64,000 nucleotides of DNA from Geomonas azotofigens (GCF_018919395.1 NZ_JAHLME010000004.1:372001-436000), one strand, 5' to 3'. Shown: positions 51,083 to 60,874, numbered from the stretch's first letter. The notes: generated by a model from the letters alone, not told the origin. Program-made: numbers and translations.

Positions 51083-53092
51083 CTGTCCAACGATCTGCTT
51101 GAAATCTCAGAGAGACTTGCCGCCGATGACGAGGAGCAACGCCGCCTCGCCGTCATGTCCCTGCGCCGCCGTCCCTTCCCCGAGGTGATGGAACTGCTGT
51201 TCCGCGCCATGGGGGATGACAGCTGGCGCGTGCGCAAGGAGGCGGTGAGCGTGGTGCTGCAGGCGCAGCCGCTTCAGGCCGGCGAGCTCGAGGCCCTGAT
51301 CGCGCTGCTTCGTTCCGCCGACAACGCCGGCTTGCGCAACTCGGCCGTCGAGTCCCTGGAGCGGATCGGCGTTCCCGCCGTCGAGCAGCTCTGCGCGCAC
51401 CTGGGCGATCCGGATCACGACTTCCGCAAGTTCATCATCGACATCCTGGGCAACATCCGCTGCGCCACCTGTCTCCCCCTTTTGGTGCAGGCGCTGGACG
51501 ACGAGGACATGAACGTCCGCGTCGCCGCCGCGGAGAACCTCGGCAAGATCGGCGACGGCCGCGCGCTGCCGCACCTGCTCAAGGTGCTGGACGGCGGCGA
51601 GGTCTGGCTGAAGTTCACCGTGCTGGACGCCCTCGCCTCCATCGGCGCGCCGGTGCCGCTCGCCAAGCTCGAACCGCTGTTGCAGGAGGGGCTGCTGCGG
51701 CGGGCCACCTACGACTGCCTGGGGGTGCTCGGCGACCTGAAATCCTTGCCGCTGCTGCTGGAGGGGCTGCACGACAAGGCCAAGAACGCCCGCGAGGCCG
51801 CCGCCATCGCGCTGATGCGTCTGCGGGGGCGCCTGAACCCGCGGCAGCAGGAAGAGCTGGTGGATCTCCCCCTGAGGGAGCTGGCCGGCGGTGCCACCGC
51901 CAAGAAGCTGATCGATTCGCTGCACGGCGAGGAGCCGGTGATGATCTCCGCGCTGGCCCAGCTTTGCGGCATCATGGGGGACGAACGTGCCGCCTTGCCG
52001 CTGGTGCGCGTGGCGCGTGCCGAGCGCCTGCGCGGGATCTGCCTGGAGGCGTTGCGCCGCATCGGCGAGCCCGTGATCCCCATACTCCTGGAGCACTTCC
52101 CCTTCGCCATCGCCGCCGAGCGCGCCGTGATCGTGCACCTCATCGCGGAAACCGGGCGCCCCGGCAACGACGATCTCCTCTTCGCCGCCTTGGAGGACGA
52201 GGGGGCCGAGGTGAGGCGCTGCGCGGCGCTCGCCCTGGGGCGGTTGGCGCCGGAGGGGGCCGCGGCACGCGTGGCGCGGCTGCTGGACGATGATGATGCG
52301 CAGGTGCGCGAGGGGGGGCTGGAGGGGCTGCAGCGCCTGGCCGCCGCGGACCCGGCGGGGGTGGGCTCGATCTGCTCCGAGCTTTTGCGCGGCCGCGAAG
52401 CGCGCAAGCGGCGGGACGCCGCCATTATCCTCGGCGCGCTGGCCGACGGCGAACGGCTCGCCCGGTTGGTGAAGGACGAGGACGCCTCGGTGCGCCGGGC
52501 GGCGGTCGCATCCCTGGCGCGCGTCGACCTGCCCCAGGCCTTGGGCGCGCTGACCCTGTCGCTCTCCGACGAGGAGCCGGAAGTGCGCGTGGCGGCGGCG
52601 CAGGCCCTTGCCGAAAGGGGAGGTCACGAGGTGCTGGCGCCGCTTTGCCTGGCGTTGAGCGACGCCGATCCCTGGGTCCAGACTGCGGCCCTCAAGGGGC
52701 TCTGCTCGGTGGGTGACCCCGAGGCGCTCCCCGGGGTCACCGCGCTCCTCGGGCAGGCGCAGGGGCCGGTCCTGATCGCGGCCCTGTCGACCCTCGCGGC
52801 CCTGGGGGGGGAGCAGGCGCTCGGTCCGGTGCGGCAGGCGCTTTATCACGCCGACGAGGAAGTGGTGGAGGCCGCCATCGGGATCCTCGCCGCTCACGGC
52901 GGGGACTGGATCGACGAGCACGGCCAGGCGCTGCTGGAACACCCGCACTGGATGGTGCGGCGCTCCTTCGTGCGCGCCCTCGCCCAACTGCAGGGCGCCG
53001 ACTCGTTGGCGGTGTTGGATCAGGCGCTGGCCCGGGAGTCGGACCCGCTGGTCAAAGGCGAGATTGTTGAACTGCTCGACAGGCTGCGCTAA
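51083..53092 (+). CDS. HEAT-repeat protein, probable CTG start
   Basis: The protein has about 669 aa and is made almost entirely of HEAT/PBS-lyase-type helical repeats (AVEVLGRI-style units such as DDEEQRRLAVMSLRRRPF and LRNSAVESLERIGVPAVEQL), an elongated scaffold for protein binding. The first ATG is at 51155, but no ribosome binding site precedes it and the repeat structure continues upstream. CTG at 51083 has AGGAG 7 nt before it; no ATG, GTG or TTG lies in frame between the stop at 51062-51064 and 51155. I therefore favour CTG, with 51155 as the conventional alternative. It overlaps cheR by 1 nt. Confidence 0.8.
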   Translation: MSNDLLEISERLAADDEEQRRLAVMSLRRRPFPEVMELLFRAMGDDSWRVRKEAVSVVLQAQPLQAGELEALIALLRSADNAGLRNSAVESLERIGVPAVEQLCAHLGDPDHDFRKFIIDILGNIRCATCLPLLVQALDDEDMNVRVAAAENLGKIGDGRALPHLLKVLDGGEVWLKFTVLDALASIGAPVPLAKLEPLLQEGLLRRATYDCLGVLGDLKSLPLLLEGLHDKAKNAREAAAIALMRLRGRLNPRQQEELVDLPLRELAGGATAKKLIDSLHGEEPVMISALAQLCGIMGDERAALPLVRVARAERLRGICLEALRRIGEPVIPILLEHFPFAIAAERAVIVHLIAETGRPGNDDLLFAALEDEGAEVRRCAALALGRLAPEGAAARVARLLDDDDAQVREGGLEGLQRLAAADPAGVGSICSELLRGREARKRRDAAIILGALADGERLARLVKDEDASVRRAAVASLARVDLPQALGALTLSLSDEEPEVRVAAAQALAERGGHEVLAPLCLALSDADPWVQTAALKGLCSVGDPEALPGVTALLGQAQGPVLIAALSTLAALGGEQALGPVRQALYHADEEVVEAAIGILAAHGGDWIDEHGQALLEHPHWMVRRSFVRALAQLQGADSLAVLDQALARESDPLVKGEIVELLDRLR

Positions 53093-53961
53093 TGCCATAC
53101 TTCGAACCTGAATTGCAACTGACGGCAGAGGAATTCCGCCTGATCAGGGAGCTGATCTACAACCACTGCGGCCTCTTCTTCGACGACGACAGCAAGTACC
53201 TGCTCGACCGTCGGCTCGGGCAGCGGGTGACCCATCACAACCTGTCCGGCTTCCGCGAGTACTACCAGTTCCTGAAGTACGATCGCAGGAGGGACGAGGA
53301 GATCGCCGACATCATGGATCTCCTCACCACCAACGAGACCTACTTCTTCCGCGAGGCCTTCCAGTTGCGCGCGTTCACCGACGAGATCGTGCCGGAACTC
53401 ATGAAGGCGAAGCAGCGCGAGCGGACCCTGCGCATCTGGAGCGCGGGATGTTCCACCGGCGAGGAGCCCTACACCATCGCCATGCTCCTGCTGGAGATGG
53501 GGTGTCTGCACGGCTGGCGCGTTGAGATCGTCGGCTCCGATATCAGCCATCGCGTGGTGCAGCACGCCCGCAAGGGGATCTACACCAAGGCCTCCTTCCG
53601 CGCCACCGAAGAGCGTTACCTGAAGCGGTTCTTCACCGAGACCGACGAGGGGTACCGCATCTGCGACGAGGTGCGGGAGCTGGTCACCATCAGCCAGATG
53701 AACCTGTTCGACGCCAATCGGCTGGCGCTTTTGGGCAAGATGGACGTGATCTTTTGCCGCAACGTGATCATCTATTTTGACCAGACCTCGAAGAAGCGGG
53801 TGATCGAGTCGTTTCACAACACGCTGCGCGGCGGCGGTTACCTCCTTTTGGGGCACTCGGAGTCCCTGATGAACCTGTCCACCGCCTTTGCGCTGAGACA
53901 CCTGAAAAACGACATGGTCTACCAGAAAACGGATACGACCGGCGGCGGAGTGGCCACGTGA
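53092..53961 (+). CDS. cheR: Chemoreceptor methyltransferase CheR
   Basis: The protein has 289 aa. The N-terminal CheR helical domain ([21 protein letters not shown]) is followed by the SAM-binding domain with [32 protein letters not shown] and [13 protein letters not shown]. CheR methylates glutamates of chemoreceptors; none is encoded in this cluster. The ATG overlaps the HEAT gene stop (TAATG), and the 3' end overlaps cheB by 4 nt, so the three are probably made in fixed proportion. Confidence 0.96.
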   Translation: MPYFEPELQLTAEEFRLIRELIYNHCGLFFDDDSKYLLDRRLGQRVTHHNLSGFREYYQFLKYDRRRDEEIADIMDLLTTNETYFFREAFQLRAFTDEIVPELMKAKQRERTLRIWSAGCSTGEEPYTIAMLLLEMGCLHGWRVEIVGSDISHRVVQHARKGIYTKASFRATEERYLKRFFTETDEGYRICDEVRELVTISQMNLFDANRLALLGKMDVIFCRNVIIYFDQTSKKRVIESFHNTLRGGGYLLLGHSESLMNLSTAFALRHLKNDMVYQKTDTTGGGVAT

Positions 53962-55025
53962 AAAAGATACGGGTAGTAGTCGTAGACGATTCGGCCTATA
54001 ATCGGCGCGCCATCACCAGGATGCTGGAGGAGCTCCCGGGGGTCCAGGTGATCGGGTACGCCACCAACGGCGAGGAGGGGATCCGGCGGGTGATTGATCT
54101 CACCCCCGACCTGGTGACGCTCGACCTCGAGATGCCGCGCATGGACGGTTTCACCATGCTGCGCATCCTGATGGCGACCACGCCGGTCCCGGTGATCGTG
54201 ATCAGCTCCACCTCCGGCGACGAGAAGGTCTTCAAGGCGCTTGAGCTTGGTGCCGTCGATTTCATCGCCAAGCCGACCAGCGTCATCTCCGACGAGCTTT
54301 TGAAGATCCAGCAGGACCTGCACCAGAAGGTCCAGGCGGTGTTCAAGCTGAACATGGCACGGGTGCAGAAGCAGGCGGAGCCTGCCCCTCCCGCGGCCGA
54401 GGTCGCCGTTCCCGCGGCTCCGGCCGGCGCGCCCAGCAACATAGACATCGTGGCCATCGGCTCCTCGACGGGTGGACCGCCGGCCCTGCAACGGATCTTC
54501 GCCTCCTTTAAGGAGGCGCCCCCCTTCGCCATGGTGATTTCCCAGCATATGCCGGCCGGGTTCACCACCGCCTTCGCCGAGAGGTTGAACCGCAGCACCG
54601 GCTTCGAGGTGCGCGAGGCGAAGGATGGTGACGAGGTGGTTCCGGGGCGGGCGCTCATCGCTCCCGGCGGGCACAACCTGGTCTTCGCCCGCGTCGGCGA
54701 GAAGGTGGTGGCCCGCATCGTCCCCCCCGGGCCGAAGGACCGTTACGTCCCGTCGGTGGACGTGATGTTCCGGTCCTGCGCGGAACTGTACCGTAGCCGT
54801 ATGCTGGCCGTCGTCTTGACCGGCATGGGCAACGACGGGGCTCTTGGGGTGCGCGAGGCGAAGAAGGTGGGAGCCCAGGTCGTGGCGGAGTCCGAGGAAT
54901 CCGCCGTGGTCTTCGGCATGCCGCGCGAGGCGATCGCCACGGGCGTGGTGGATCGGGTGGTGCCCATGGACGGCATGGTGCGTGAAATAGTGCTTCGTTG
55001 CGGCCTGTTGCCGCGATTCGGTTGA
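53958..55025 (+). CDS. cheB: Chemoreceptor methylesterase CheB
   Basis: This 355-aa methylesterase begins with a receiver (residues 1-125; Asp10-Asp11, acceptor Asp56 in [13 protein letters not shown]). An Ala/Pro linker follows near 135-160, and the esterase domain carries the catalytic triad: Ser in [11 protein letters not shown], His in ISQHMPAGF and Asp in [11 protein letters not shown]. It starts with GTG at 53958, 4 nt inside cheR. Intact active-site residues indicate a working adaptation system, so receptors must be supplied from other loci. Confidence 0.96.
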   Translation: MKKIRVVVVDDSAYNRRAITRMLEELPGVQVIGYATNGEEGIRRVIDLTPDLVTLDLEMPRMDGFTMLRILMATTPVPVIVISSTSGDEKVFKALELGAVDFIAKPTSVISDELLKIQQDLHQKVQAVFKLNMARVQKQAEPAPPAAEVAVPAAPAGAPSNIDIVAIGSSTGGPPALQRIFASFKEAPPFAMVISQHMPAGFTTAFAERLNRSTGFEVREAKDGDEVVPGRALIAPGGHNLVFARVGEKVVARIVPPGPKDRYVPSVDVMFRSCAELYRSRMLAVVLTGMGNDGALGVREAKKVGAQVVAESEESAVVFGMPREAIATGVVDRVVPMDGMVREIVLRCGLLPRFG

Positions 55026-55046
55026 TCAACTAGACGTAAATTCGGG

Positions 55047-55871
55047 GTGCGCATGCAAAAGGACGATGAACGACTGGTTCATAGCAGGGGTGAGGAGTTC
55101 CTGCAGGTTTTCAAGAAGGGGGCGGAGTTCACCCAGGAGCTGTTGAGGGAGAACGAGCGTCTGCGGTTCCGTCTGCTGGAACTGGAGAAGTCCCAGATTT
55201 CGGGCGAGCCGGCGCCGGCCGCGGAGCTGAAAAAGCTCAACGAGCGGATCGCCGATCTCGAGCAGGAGAAGCAGGAGATCCTGGACCGCATCAGGCACGT
55301 CGAGGAGGAAAACCAGGATTTCGCGGCACGCTACCTGGAGATCGAGGATGAGAACAACAACCTCGCCAACCTCTACATAGCGAGCTACCAGCTCCACTCC
55401 ACGCTCGACTTCAAGGAAGTGCTCCAGATCATCACGGAGATCATCATCAACCTGATCGGTGCCGAGGAGTTCGCCATCATGCTGCTCGACGAGAAGAGTG
55501 ACGAGTTGCAGGCCGTCTCCACCGAAGGGATCGACCGCAGCGAGATTCCCGCCTTCCGTCTCGGCAAGGGGATTATCGGGACCGTGGCGCAGTCCGGCGA
55601 GAACCACTTCGCCAGCGACTTCGACAGCTACGAGCGCGATTTCAGCGCGCCGATGGTCTGCATTCCGCTGAAGATCAAGGAGCACGTCATCGGCGTGCTG
55701 GCCATCTACAAGCTGTTGATGCAGAAAAAGGAATTTGCCGCCGTCGACTACGAGCTTTTCACCCTGCTGGCCGGTCATGCCGCCACCGCCATCTTCAGCT
55801 CGCGGCTTTACAGCGACTCCGAGCGCAAGCTCTCGACCATCCAGGGGTTCATCGATCTATTGACGAAATAG
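55047..55871 (+). CDS. Coiled-coil GAF domain protein
   Basis: Residues 10-100 of this 274-aa protein are a long charged coiled coil (FTQELLRENERLRFRLLELEK, IADLEQEKQEILDRIRHVEEE). Residues 105-255 are a GAF domain (TLDFKEVLQIITEIIINLIGAEEFAIML, VCIPLKIKEHVIGVLAIYK). It lacks kinase or cyclase domains, so it is a sensor or adaptor that probably dimerises through its coil. The GTG at 55047 and the ATG at 55053 are both possible starts; CGGGGT lies just before the latter. It follows cheB by 21 nt and precedes the last receiver. Confidence 0.85.
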   Translation: MRMQKDDERLVHSRGEEFLQVFKKGAEFTQELLRENERLRFRLLELEKSQISGEPAPAAELKKLNERIADLEQEKQEILDRIRHVEEENQDFAARYLEIEDENNNLANLYIASYQLHSTLDFKEVLQIITEIIINLIGAEEFAIMLLDEKSDELQAVSTEGIDRSEIPAFRLGKGIIGTVAQSGENHFASDFDSYERDFSAPMVCIPLKIKEHVIGVLAIYKLLMQKKEFAAVDYELFTLLAGHAATAIFSSRLYSDSERKLSTIQGFIDLLTK

Positions 55872-55901
55872 TCAGCTGTTGCAATGGGGGATACAGGTCA
55901 G

Positions 55902-56279
55902 ATGTCAGATTACAACGTATTGATAGTTGAAGATTCACCCACCATGAGGCAGCTCATCGCGTTTGCGCTGAAGCGGATCAGGGGGGTGCGGATAGTCGAG
56001 GCCAACGATGGTGTTGACGGGTTGAAGAAGCTCTCCTCGGAGCGTTTCGATCTGATCCTGACCGACATCAACATGCCGATCATGGACGGTCTGAAGTTGG
56101 TCAGTCTGGTGCGCAACGATGCCAACTACAAGGCTATACCGATCGTGGTCATCACCACCGAAGGTGCGCAGGAAGACCGGGAACGTGCCTTGGCGTTGGG
56201 AGCCAACGACTACATCACCAAGCCGATTCAGCCGACCAAGATTCTGGACGTGGCCAAGAACCTGCTTCGGATCGTCTGA
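55902..56279 (+). CDS. CheY-like response regulator
   Basis: This 125-aa receiver has VLIVEDSPTMRQL, acceptor Asp55 in ILTDINMPIMDG, the VVITTEG switch and the ITKPIQP lysine. It is CheY-like in length and in the SPTMR motif, and resembles the receiver at 44667. The frame opens at 55884, but the ATG at 55902 gives the normal CheY length and has AGG close by. It is the last gene of the chemosensory cluster; a G+C palindrome and then the 9-bp tandem array follow. Confidence 0.92.
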   Translation: MSDYNVLIVEDSPTMRQLIAFALKRIRGVRIVEANDGVDGLKKLSSERFDLILTDINMPIMDGLKLVSLVRNDANYKAIPIVVITTEGAQEDRERALALGANDYITKPIQPTKILDVAKNLLRIV

Positions 56280-56415
56280 CCGGTTTCCGGTTGTGCTCCT
56301 CCCCTTGAGGGGGGAGGCAGGGGGGGGCGGTGCCTGCGGGCGCCCCGGTGCTGAACCGTCCCATGCGTCCCTGAGTCTCCAGTTCACGACCGTGGCCTCC
56401 ACCGGGCCCGCCGGG

Positions 56416-56592
56416 TCCACCAGGTCCACCGTGTCCACCGTGTCCACCGTGTCCACCGTGTCCACCGTGTCCACCGTGTCCACCGTGTCCACCGGGTCCA
56501 CCGGGTCCACCGGGTCCACCGGGTCCACCGGGTCCACCAGGTCCACCGGGTCCACCAGGTCCACCGGGTCCACCAGGTCCACCAGGTCCACC
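56416..56592. repeat. Perfect 9-bp tandem array, 20 copies of TCCACC + 3 nt
   Basis: TCCACC recurs every 9 bp exactly 20 times from 56416 to 56592. The 3-nt separators come in blocks: agg once, gtg seven times, ggg five times, then alternating agg and ggg, ending agg. A closing CCACCAGGTGG palindrome follows. Frames through it would read Ser-Thr-Val/Gly or Val-Asp-Thr repeats, but no start with a ribosome binding site exists, so it is taken as non-coding. It lies between the last che gene and leuS in a 407-bp gap. Confidence 0.9.
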
Positions 56593-56686
56593 AGGTGGTG
56601 CCGTTCAAACACACCATCCGCAACCGCAGCGTTGCCGACATTAAAATATTGCGCGTCCCGTTTGGGGCGCTGGAAGGCGGGGTTTA

Positions 56687-59161
56687 ATGGAAGAAAAATA
56701 CGTTCCCTCAGCAGTAGAGGGCAAATGGCAGCAATTCTGGGCTACGCACAACAGCTTCAAGGCGACTGAAGACGCCGCTCGCAAGAAGTACTACCTCCTG
56801 GAGATGTTCCCCTATCCCTCCGGCAAGATCCACATGGGGCACGTCAGGAACTACTCCATCGGTGACGTCATCGCCCGCTTCAAGAGGATGCAGGGGTACA
56901 ACGTGCTGCACCCGATGGGTTGGGACGCCTTCGGCATGCCGGCGGAAAACGCCGCCATCCAGAACAAGAGCCATCCCGCCAAGTGGACCTACGAGAACAT
57001 CGCCTACATGCGCGGCCAGCTGAAGCGCCTGGGCCTTTCCTACGACTGGGACCGCGAGCTCGCCACCTGCGACCTCGACTACTACAAGTGGGAGCAGAAG
57101 ATCTTCCTGGAGATGTACCGCAAGGGGCTCGCCTACAAGAAGTCCTCCGCCGTCAACTGGTGCCCCAAGTGCGAGACCGTTCTTGCCAACGAGCAGGTCG
57201 AGGACGGCTGCTGCTGGCGCTGCGATTCCATGGTCCAGCAGAAGGAGCTGGAGCAGTGGTCCTTCCGCATCACCAACTACGCGCAGGAACTCCTGGACGA
57301 CACCTACAAGCTCACCGGCTGGCCGGAGCGCGTGCTGACCATGCAGCGCAACTGGATCGGCCGCTCGGTCGGCTGCGAGATCGACTTCCCGCTCGAGAAC
57401 GGTCTCGGCAAGATCAAGGTCTTCACCACCCGTCAGGACACCGTGTTCGGCGCGACCTTCATGTCGCTGGCCGCCGAGCACCCGCTGGCGCTCGACCTGG
57501 CGACCGCCGGGCAGCGCGCCGCCGTCGAGGCCTTCATCGACAAGGTGAAGAAGACTGACCGCATCAAGCGCTCCGCCGAGGACCAGGAGAAGGAAGGCGT
57601 CTTCACCGGCTCCTACTGCGTCAACCCGGTCACCAACGTGAAGATGCCGATCTATCTGGCCAACTTCGTCCTCATGGACTACGGCACCGGCGCTGTCATG
57701 GCCGTTCCGACCCACGACCAGCGCGACTTCGAGTTCGCCAAAAAGTACGACCTGCCGCTCAAGGTCGTGATCCAGCCCGAAGGGGAAACCCTCGATCCCG
57801 CCACCATGACCGAGGCCTACACCGCCGACGGGATCATGGTCAACTCCGGCCGCTTCGACGGCATGGGCAACGCCGACGCCAAGGAAGCCATCGCCGACTT
57901 CCTTGAGAAGGAAGGGATCGGCAAGAAGACCGTCAACTTCCGCCTGCGCGACTGGGGCATCTCCCGCCAGCGCTACTGGGGCAACCCGATCCCGGTGATC
58001 AACTGCGATCTCTGCGGCGTGGTCCCGGTCCCGGAAGCGGACCTTCCCGTCGTGCTCCCGATGGATGCCGAGTTCACCGGGGAGGGGGGCAACCCGCTGG
58101 CGCGCGTGGACAGCTTCACCACCTGCACCTGTCCGCAGTGTGGCGAGGCCGCCCGCCGCGAGACCGACACCATGGACACCTTCGTGCAATCCTCCTGGTA
58201 TTTCCTGCGCTACTGCTCCCCGAAGTTCACCTCCGGTCCGCTGGACCGCGAGCAGGTCGAGCACTGGATGCCGGTGGACCAGTATATCGGCGGCATCGAG
58301 CATGCCGTTTTGCACCTGCTCTACGCCCGCTTCTTCACCAAGGTGCTCAGGGACCTCGGCTACTGCAACGTCGACGAGCCCTTCTCCAACCTCCTGACCC
58401 AGGGGATGGTGATCAAGGACGGCGCCAAGATGTCCAAGTCCAAGGGGAACGTGGTCGATCCCAACGCACTCATCGAGCGTTACGGCGCCGATACCGCCAG
58501 GCTCTTCTCCCTCTTCGCGGCACCCCCGGAGAAGGACCTCGACTGGAGCGACCAGGGCGTGGACGGCAGCTACCGCTTCCTGAACCGCGTCTGGCGCCTG
58601 GTGTACGACGTGCTCCCGGCGATCAAGCAAGCCGGCAGCGTGCAGGTGGACAAGCTCTCCGCGGACGGGAAGAAGCTGCGCCGCGCGGTGCACAAGACCA
58701 TCAAGAAGGTTTCCGAGGACGTCGAGGACCGCTTCCACTTCAATACCGCCATCGCCGCGGTCATGGAACTGGTCAACGCCATCCAGGGCTTCGCCGGCAA
58801 GGACGCCCCGGAGAACGTGGCCGTGGTGCGCGAGGCGGTGGAGTCGGTGGTCCGCCTCTTGGCCCCCTTCGTGCCGCACTTCGCCGAAGAACTCTGGGCC
58901 GAACTCGGCCACGAGGTGGCTCTCGAGCAGGCCGGCTGGCCCGGTTATGACGCCGACGCCGTGGTCGACGAGGAGATCACCGTGGTGATCCAGGTGAACG
59001 GCAAGCTGAGAAGCAAGCTCACCGTCGCCCCCGACGCCAAGGAGGACGATGTCCGCGCCGCCGCGCTGGCGGATGACAAGATCCTTCCCTACCTGGAAGG
59101 GAAGAGCGTCAAGAAGGTCGTCTACGTCCCCGGCAAGCTGGTCAGCATCGTCGTCGCCTAA
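56687..59161 (+). CDS. leuS: Leucyl-tRNA synthetase
   Basis: This complete class I synthetase of 824 aa has the HIGH motif as [12 protein letters not shown] near residue 45, the KMSKS motif as [11 protein letters not shown] near residue 580, and the LeuRS zinc region [21 protein letters not shown]. The CP1 editing domain (about 220-420) has [13 protein letters not shown] and the conserved [15 protein letters not shown]. The anticodon-binding and C-terminal domains are intact. GGAAGGCGGGG precedes the ATG. There is no T-box-like leader; the upstream gap is the 9-bp tandem array. lptE and holA follow, the usual order in many proteobacteria. Confidence 0.98.
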   Translation: MEEKYVPSAVEGKWQQFWATHNSFKATEDAARKKYYLLEMFPYPSGKIHMGHVRNYSIGDVIARFKRMQGYNVLHPMGWDAFGMPAENAAIQNKSHPAKWTYENIAYMRGQLKRLGLSYDWDRELATCDLDYYKWEQKIFLEMYRKGLAYKKSSAVNWCPKCETVLANEQVEDGCCWRCDSMVQQKELEQWSFRITNYAQELLDDTYKLTGWPERVLTMQRNWIGRSVGCEIDFPLENGLGKIKVFTTRQDTVFGATFMSLAAEHPLALDLATAGQRAAVEAFIDKVKKTDRIKRSAEDQEKEGVFTGSYCVNPVTNVKMPIYLANFVLMDYGTGAVMAVPTHDQRDFEFAKKYDLPLKVVIQPEGETLDPATMTEAYTADGIMVNSGRFDGMGNADAKEAIADFLEKEGIGKKTVNFRLRDWGISRQRYWGNPIPVINCDLCGVVPVPEADLPVVLPMDAEFTGEGGNPLARVDSFTTCTCPQCGEAARRETDTMDTFVQSSWYFLRYCSPKFTSGPLDREQVEHWMPVDQYIGGIEHAVLHLLYARFFTKVLRDLGYCNVDEPFSNLLTQGMVIKDGAKMSKSKGNVVDPNALIERYGADTARLFSLFAAPPEKDLDWSDQGVDGSYRFLNRVWRLVYDVLPAIKQAGSVQVDKLSADGKKLRRAVHKTIKKVSEDVEDRFHFNTAIAAVMELVNAIQGFAGKDAPENVAVVREAVESVVRLLAPFVPHFAEELWAELGHEVALEQAGWPGYDADAVVDEEITVVIQVNGKLRSKLTVAPDAKEDDVRAAALADDKILPYLEGKSVKKVVYVPGKLVSIVVA

Positions 59162-59180
59162 GCCCGTGAGGAAACGTCCC

Positions 59181-59705
59181 ATGACAGCCACCAGGCTCTT
59201 CACAACACTCCGCATGCTGGCCCTGCTCGCGGCACTTCTCGGCGGCGGCTGCAGCTACAGCCCCGTCATCCAGCACGGCCCGCTGGCCGGCGCCAACGGT
59301 GTCAACGTGGTTCTTTTCGCCAACAAGAGCTACCGCGCGGGGGTGGAGGCGGTGCTCGCCCGGGAGATGATCGACGAGTTCGCCTTCCGGACCGGCGGCA
59401 AGGTCCTTCCTGCTGACCGGGCGGAACTGGAGCTCTCCGGCGTGGTCCTCTCCTACAACAGCGTGCCGGTCTCCTATAGCGCCGCCGACGCCATCAGGGA
59501 GTACAACGCCATCCTCGCCGTCCAGGCCACCCTGCGCGATCAGAAGTCGCAGAGGGTGCTCTGGAAGGGAGATGTCACCGAACAGCAGGTCTACCCCGTC
59601 AACGCGAACATCGCCCTGCAGCAGGATGCCGAGGAAGCCGCCATCGAGAAAATCAGCCGGCGCATTTCCGAGCGGATCTGGCAGAAGCTTGGCGAGCGCT
59701 TCTAG
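59181..59705 (+). CDS. lptE: LPS-assembly lipoprotein LptE
   Basis: This small lipoprotein precursor of 174 aa has a signal peptide ending in LLGGGC (Cys near residue 24) for lipidation. The mature part has the LptE pattern of a mixed alpha/beta domain: VNVVLFANKSYRAGVEAVLAREMIDEF and ELELSGVVLSYNSVPVSYSA, ending in AIEKISRRISERIWQ. LptE plugs the LptD barrel and helps insert LPS in the outer membrane. The frame is open from 59049, but GTGAGGAAAC ahead of the ATG at 59181 and the signal peptide fix the start. Position between leuS and holA also supports LptE. Confidence 0.92.
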   Translation: MTATRLFTTLRMLALLAALLGGGCSYSPVIQHGPLAGANGVNVVLFANKSYRAGVEAVLAREMIDEFAFRTGGKVLPADRAELELSGVVLSYNSVPVSYSAADAIREYNAILAVQATLRDQKSQRVLWKGDVTEQQVYPVNANIALQQDAEEAAIEKISRRISERIWQKLGERF

Positions 59706-59734
59706 CGTCACGACGACAATTGCGAGCAATGACG

Positions 59735-59771
59735 CCGCCCATTCAGCATCAGGCTGGTGGGCGGTTTTTTT
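59735..59771 (+). terminator. Terminator-like hairpin between lptE and holA
   Basis: CCGCCCA (59735-59741) and TGGGCGG (59758-59764) form a 7-bp stem with a 16-nt loop, and TTTTTTT (59765-59771) follows. It sits right before the holA ribosome binding site, so holA needs read-through or a promoter inside lptE. Confidence 0.65.
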
Positions 59772-59786
59772 GAGACGAGGTCACAG

Positions 59787-60776
59787 ATGAAACCGGAAGA
59801 GTTCAACAAGGCTGTGGAAAAGGGAGAGCTGGCATCGCTGTACCTTCTGTTCGGCGACGAGCCATATCTCGTGGAGCGGGCGGTCAAGAAGCTGCTGGAC
59901 CGGGCCGTGGATCCAGGCTTTCGCGACTTCAACCTCGATGTCTTCTACGGCAACGAATGCAAGGGAGAAGAGGTTTTCGGCGCAGCCCAGACCCTCCCCA
60001 TGTTCGCCGAGCGCCGCGTCGTGCTGGTGAAAAAGGGAGGGGATCTTTCCGCCCACGCCATGGAGGTGCTGCTCCCCTACCTGCAGGACCCCTCGCCCGG
60101 CACCTGTCTCGTCCTGCAGGCCGAGAAGGTGGATGGTCGCAAGAAGTTCTACGCCGAGTTGAAAAAACGTGGCGAAGCTGTCGAGTTCAAGCGTCCCTAC
60201 GAGAACCAGCTCGGGCCCTACGTGCGCGACGAGGTGCGCGCCGCCGGGAAGAAGATCGAGCCCGCCGCGGCCGAACTGCTCGCCTACCTGGTGGGGAACA
60301 ACCTGCAGGAGCTCGTCTCGCAGATCGAGAAGCTGTGCATCTACTGCGGCAAGAAGGAGACCGTGGCGGTCGCCGACGTCAAGGCCATCGTCTCCGACAC
60401 CAAGGTCGAGAGCGTCTTCGAGTTCACCGATGCCCTTGGCAGCAAGGATCTCCCCCGTGCCCTGAAGATGCTCACCTCGCTGTTGCAGGACGGCGAGGTC
60501 CCGTTGCGCATGCTGGGTGCCGTGGCGCGGCACTTCCGCCAGCTCTGGCAGGTGCGTGAGCTTTTGGACCGGAAGGTGCCCCAGTCCGAACTGGCCAAGG
60601 CGTCCGGGATCAACCCGTACTTCCTGGGCAAGGTGACGGCGCAGGCGAGGAACTACACGGTAGCGGAGCTGAAGCTGATTTTCGAAGGGATGTTGGAGCT
60701 GGACCTGGCCTTCAAGTCCGGCGGGTTGGAAGAGCCGCTCTTCGAGCGTTTCGTGATGGAGGCGTGCCGGCGCTAG
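59787..60776 (+). CDS. holA: DNA polymerase III subunit delta
   Basis: HolA, the clamp-loader subunit that opens the beta clamp, is 329 aa here, with normal length and order: LASLYLLFGDEPYLVERAVKKLL at the N-terminus, the beta-clamp-contacting region AAQTLPMFAERRVVLVKKG, and the C-terminal helical domain (RMLGAVARHFRQLWQV, ASGINPYFLGKVTAQARNY). The ATG at 59787 has GACGAGG upstream; the in-frame ATG at 59757 lies inside the terminator stem and is rejected. A bidirectional terminator at 60841-60874 follows. Confidence 0.96.
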   Translation: MKPEEFNKAVEKGELASLYLLFGDEPYLVERAVKKLLDRAVDPGFRDFNLDVFYGNECKGEEVFGAAQTLPMFAERRVVLVKKGGDLSAHAMEVLLPYLQDPSPGTCLVLQAEKVDGRKKFYAELKKRGEAVEFKRPYENQLGPYVRDEVRAAGKKIEPAAAELLAYLVGNNLQELVSQIEKLCIYCGKKETVAVADVKAIVSDTKVESVFEFTDALGSKDLPRALKMLTSLLQDGEVPLRMLGAVARHFRQLWQVRELLDRKVPQSELAKASGINPYFLGKVTAQARNYTVAELKLIFEGMLELDLAFKSGGLEEPLFERFVMEACRR

Positions 60777-60840
60777 GCGTCCCGGTTCCCTCCCCCCCGG
60801 GGAGGTGAGGGCTTGGAAGGGGAGATGGGTGCAAACTAGA

Positions 60841-60874
60841 AAAGGGAATCCCCTGGTGGGAATTCCCTTTTTGC
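60841..60874. terminator. Bidirectional terminator between holA and rpsT
   Basis: AAAAGGGAAT (60841-60850) pairs with ATTCCCTTTT (60863-60872), extended inward by CCC/GGG around a short loop. A and T tracts on the two sides serve both strands. It separates convergent holA and rpsT. Confidence 0.85.

Noticed and set aside
56416-56592. CRISPR array
   Set aside because: Units are 9 bp with 3-nt separators; there are no 20-40-nt repeats with unique spacers and no cas genes.
56119-56769. Frame through the 9-bp array giving Ser-Thr-Val repeats
   Set aside because: It begins inside a receiver gene in another frame, has no ribosome binding site at any start, and ends inside leuS.
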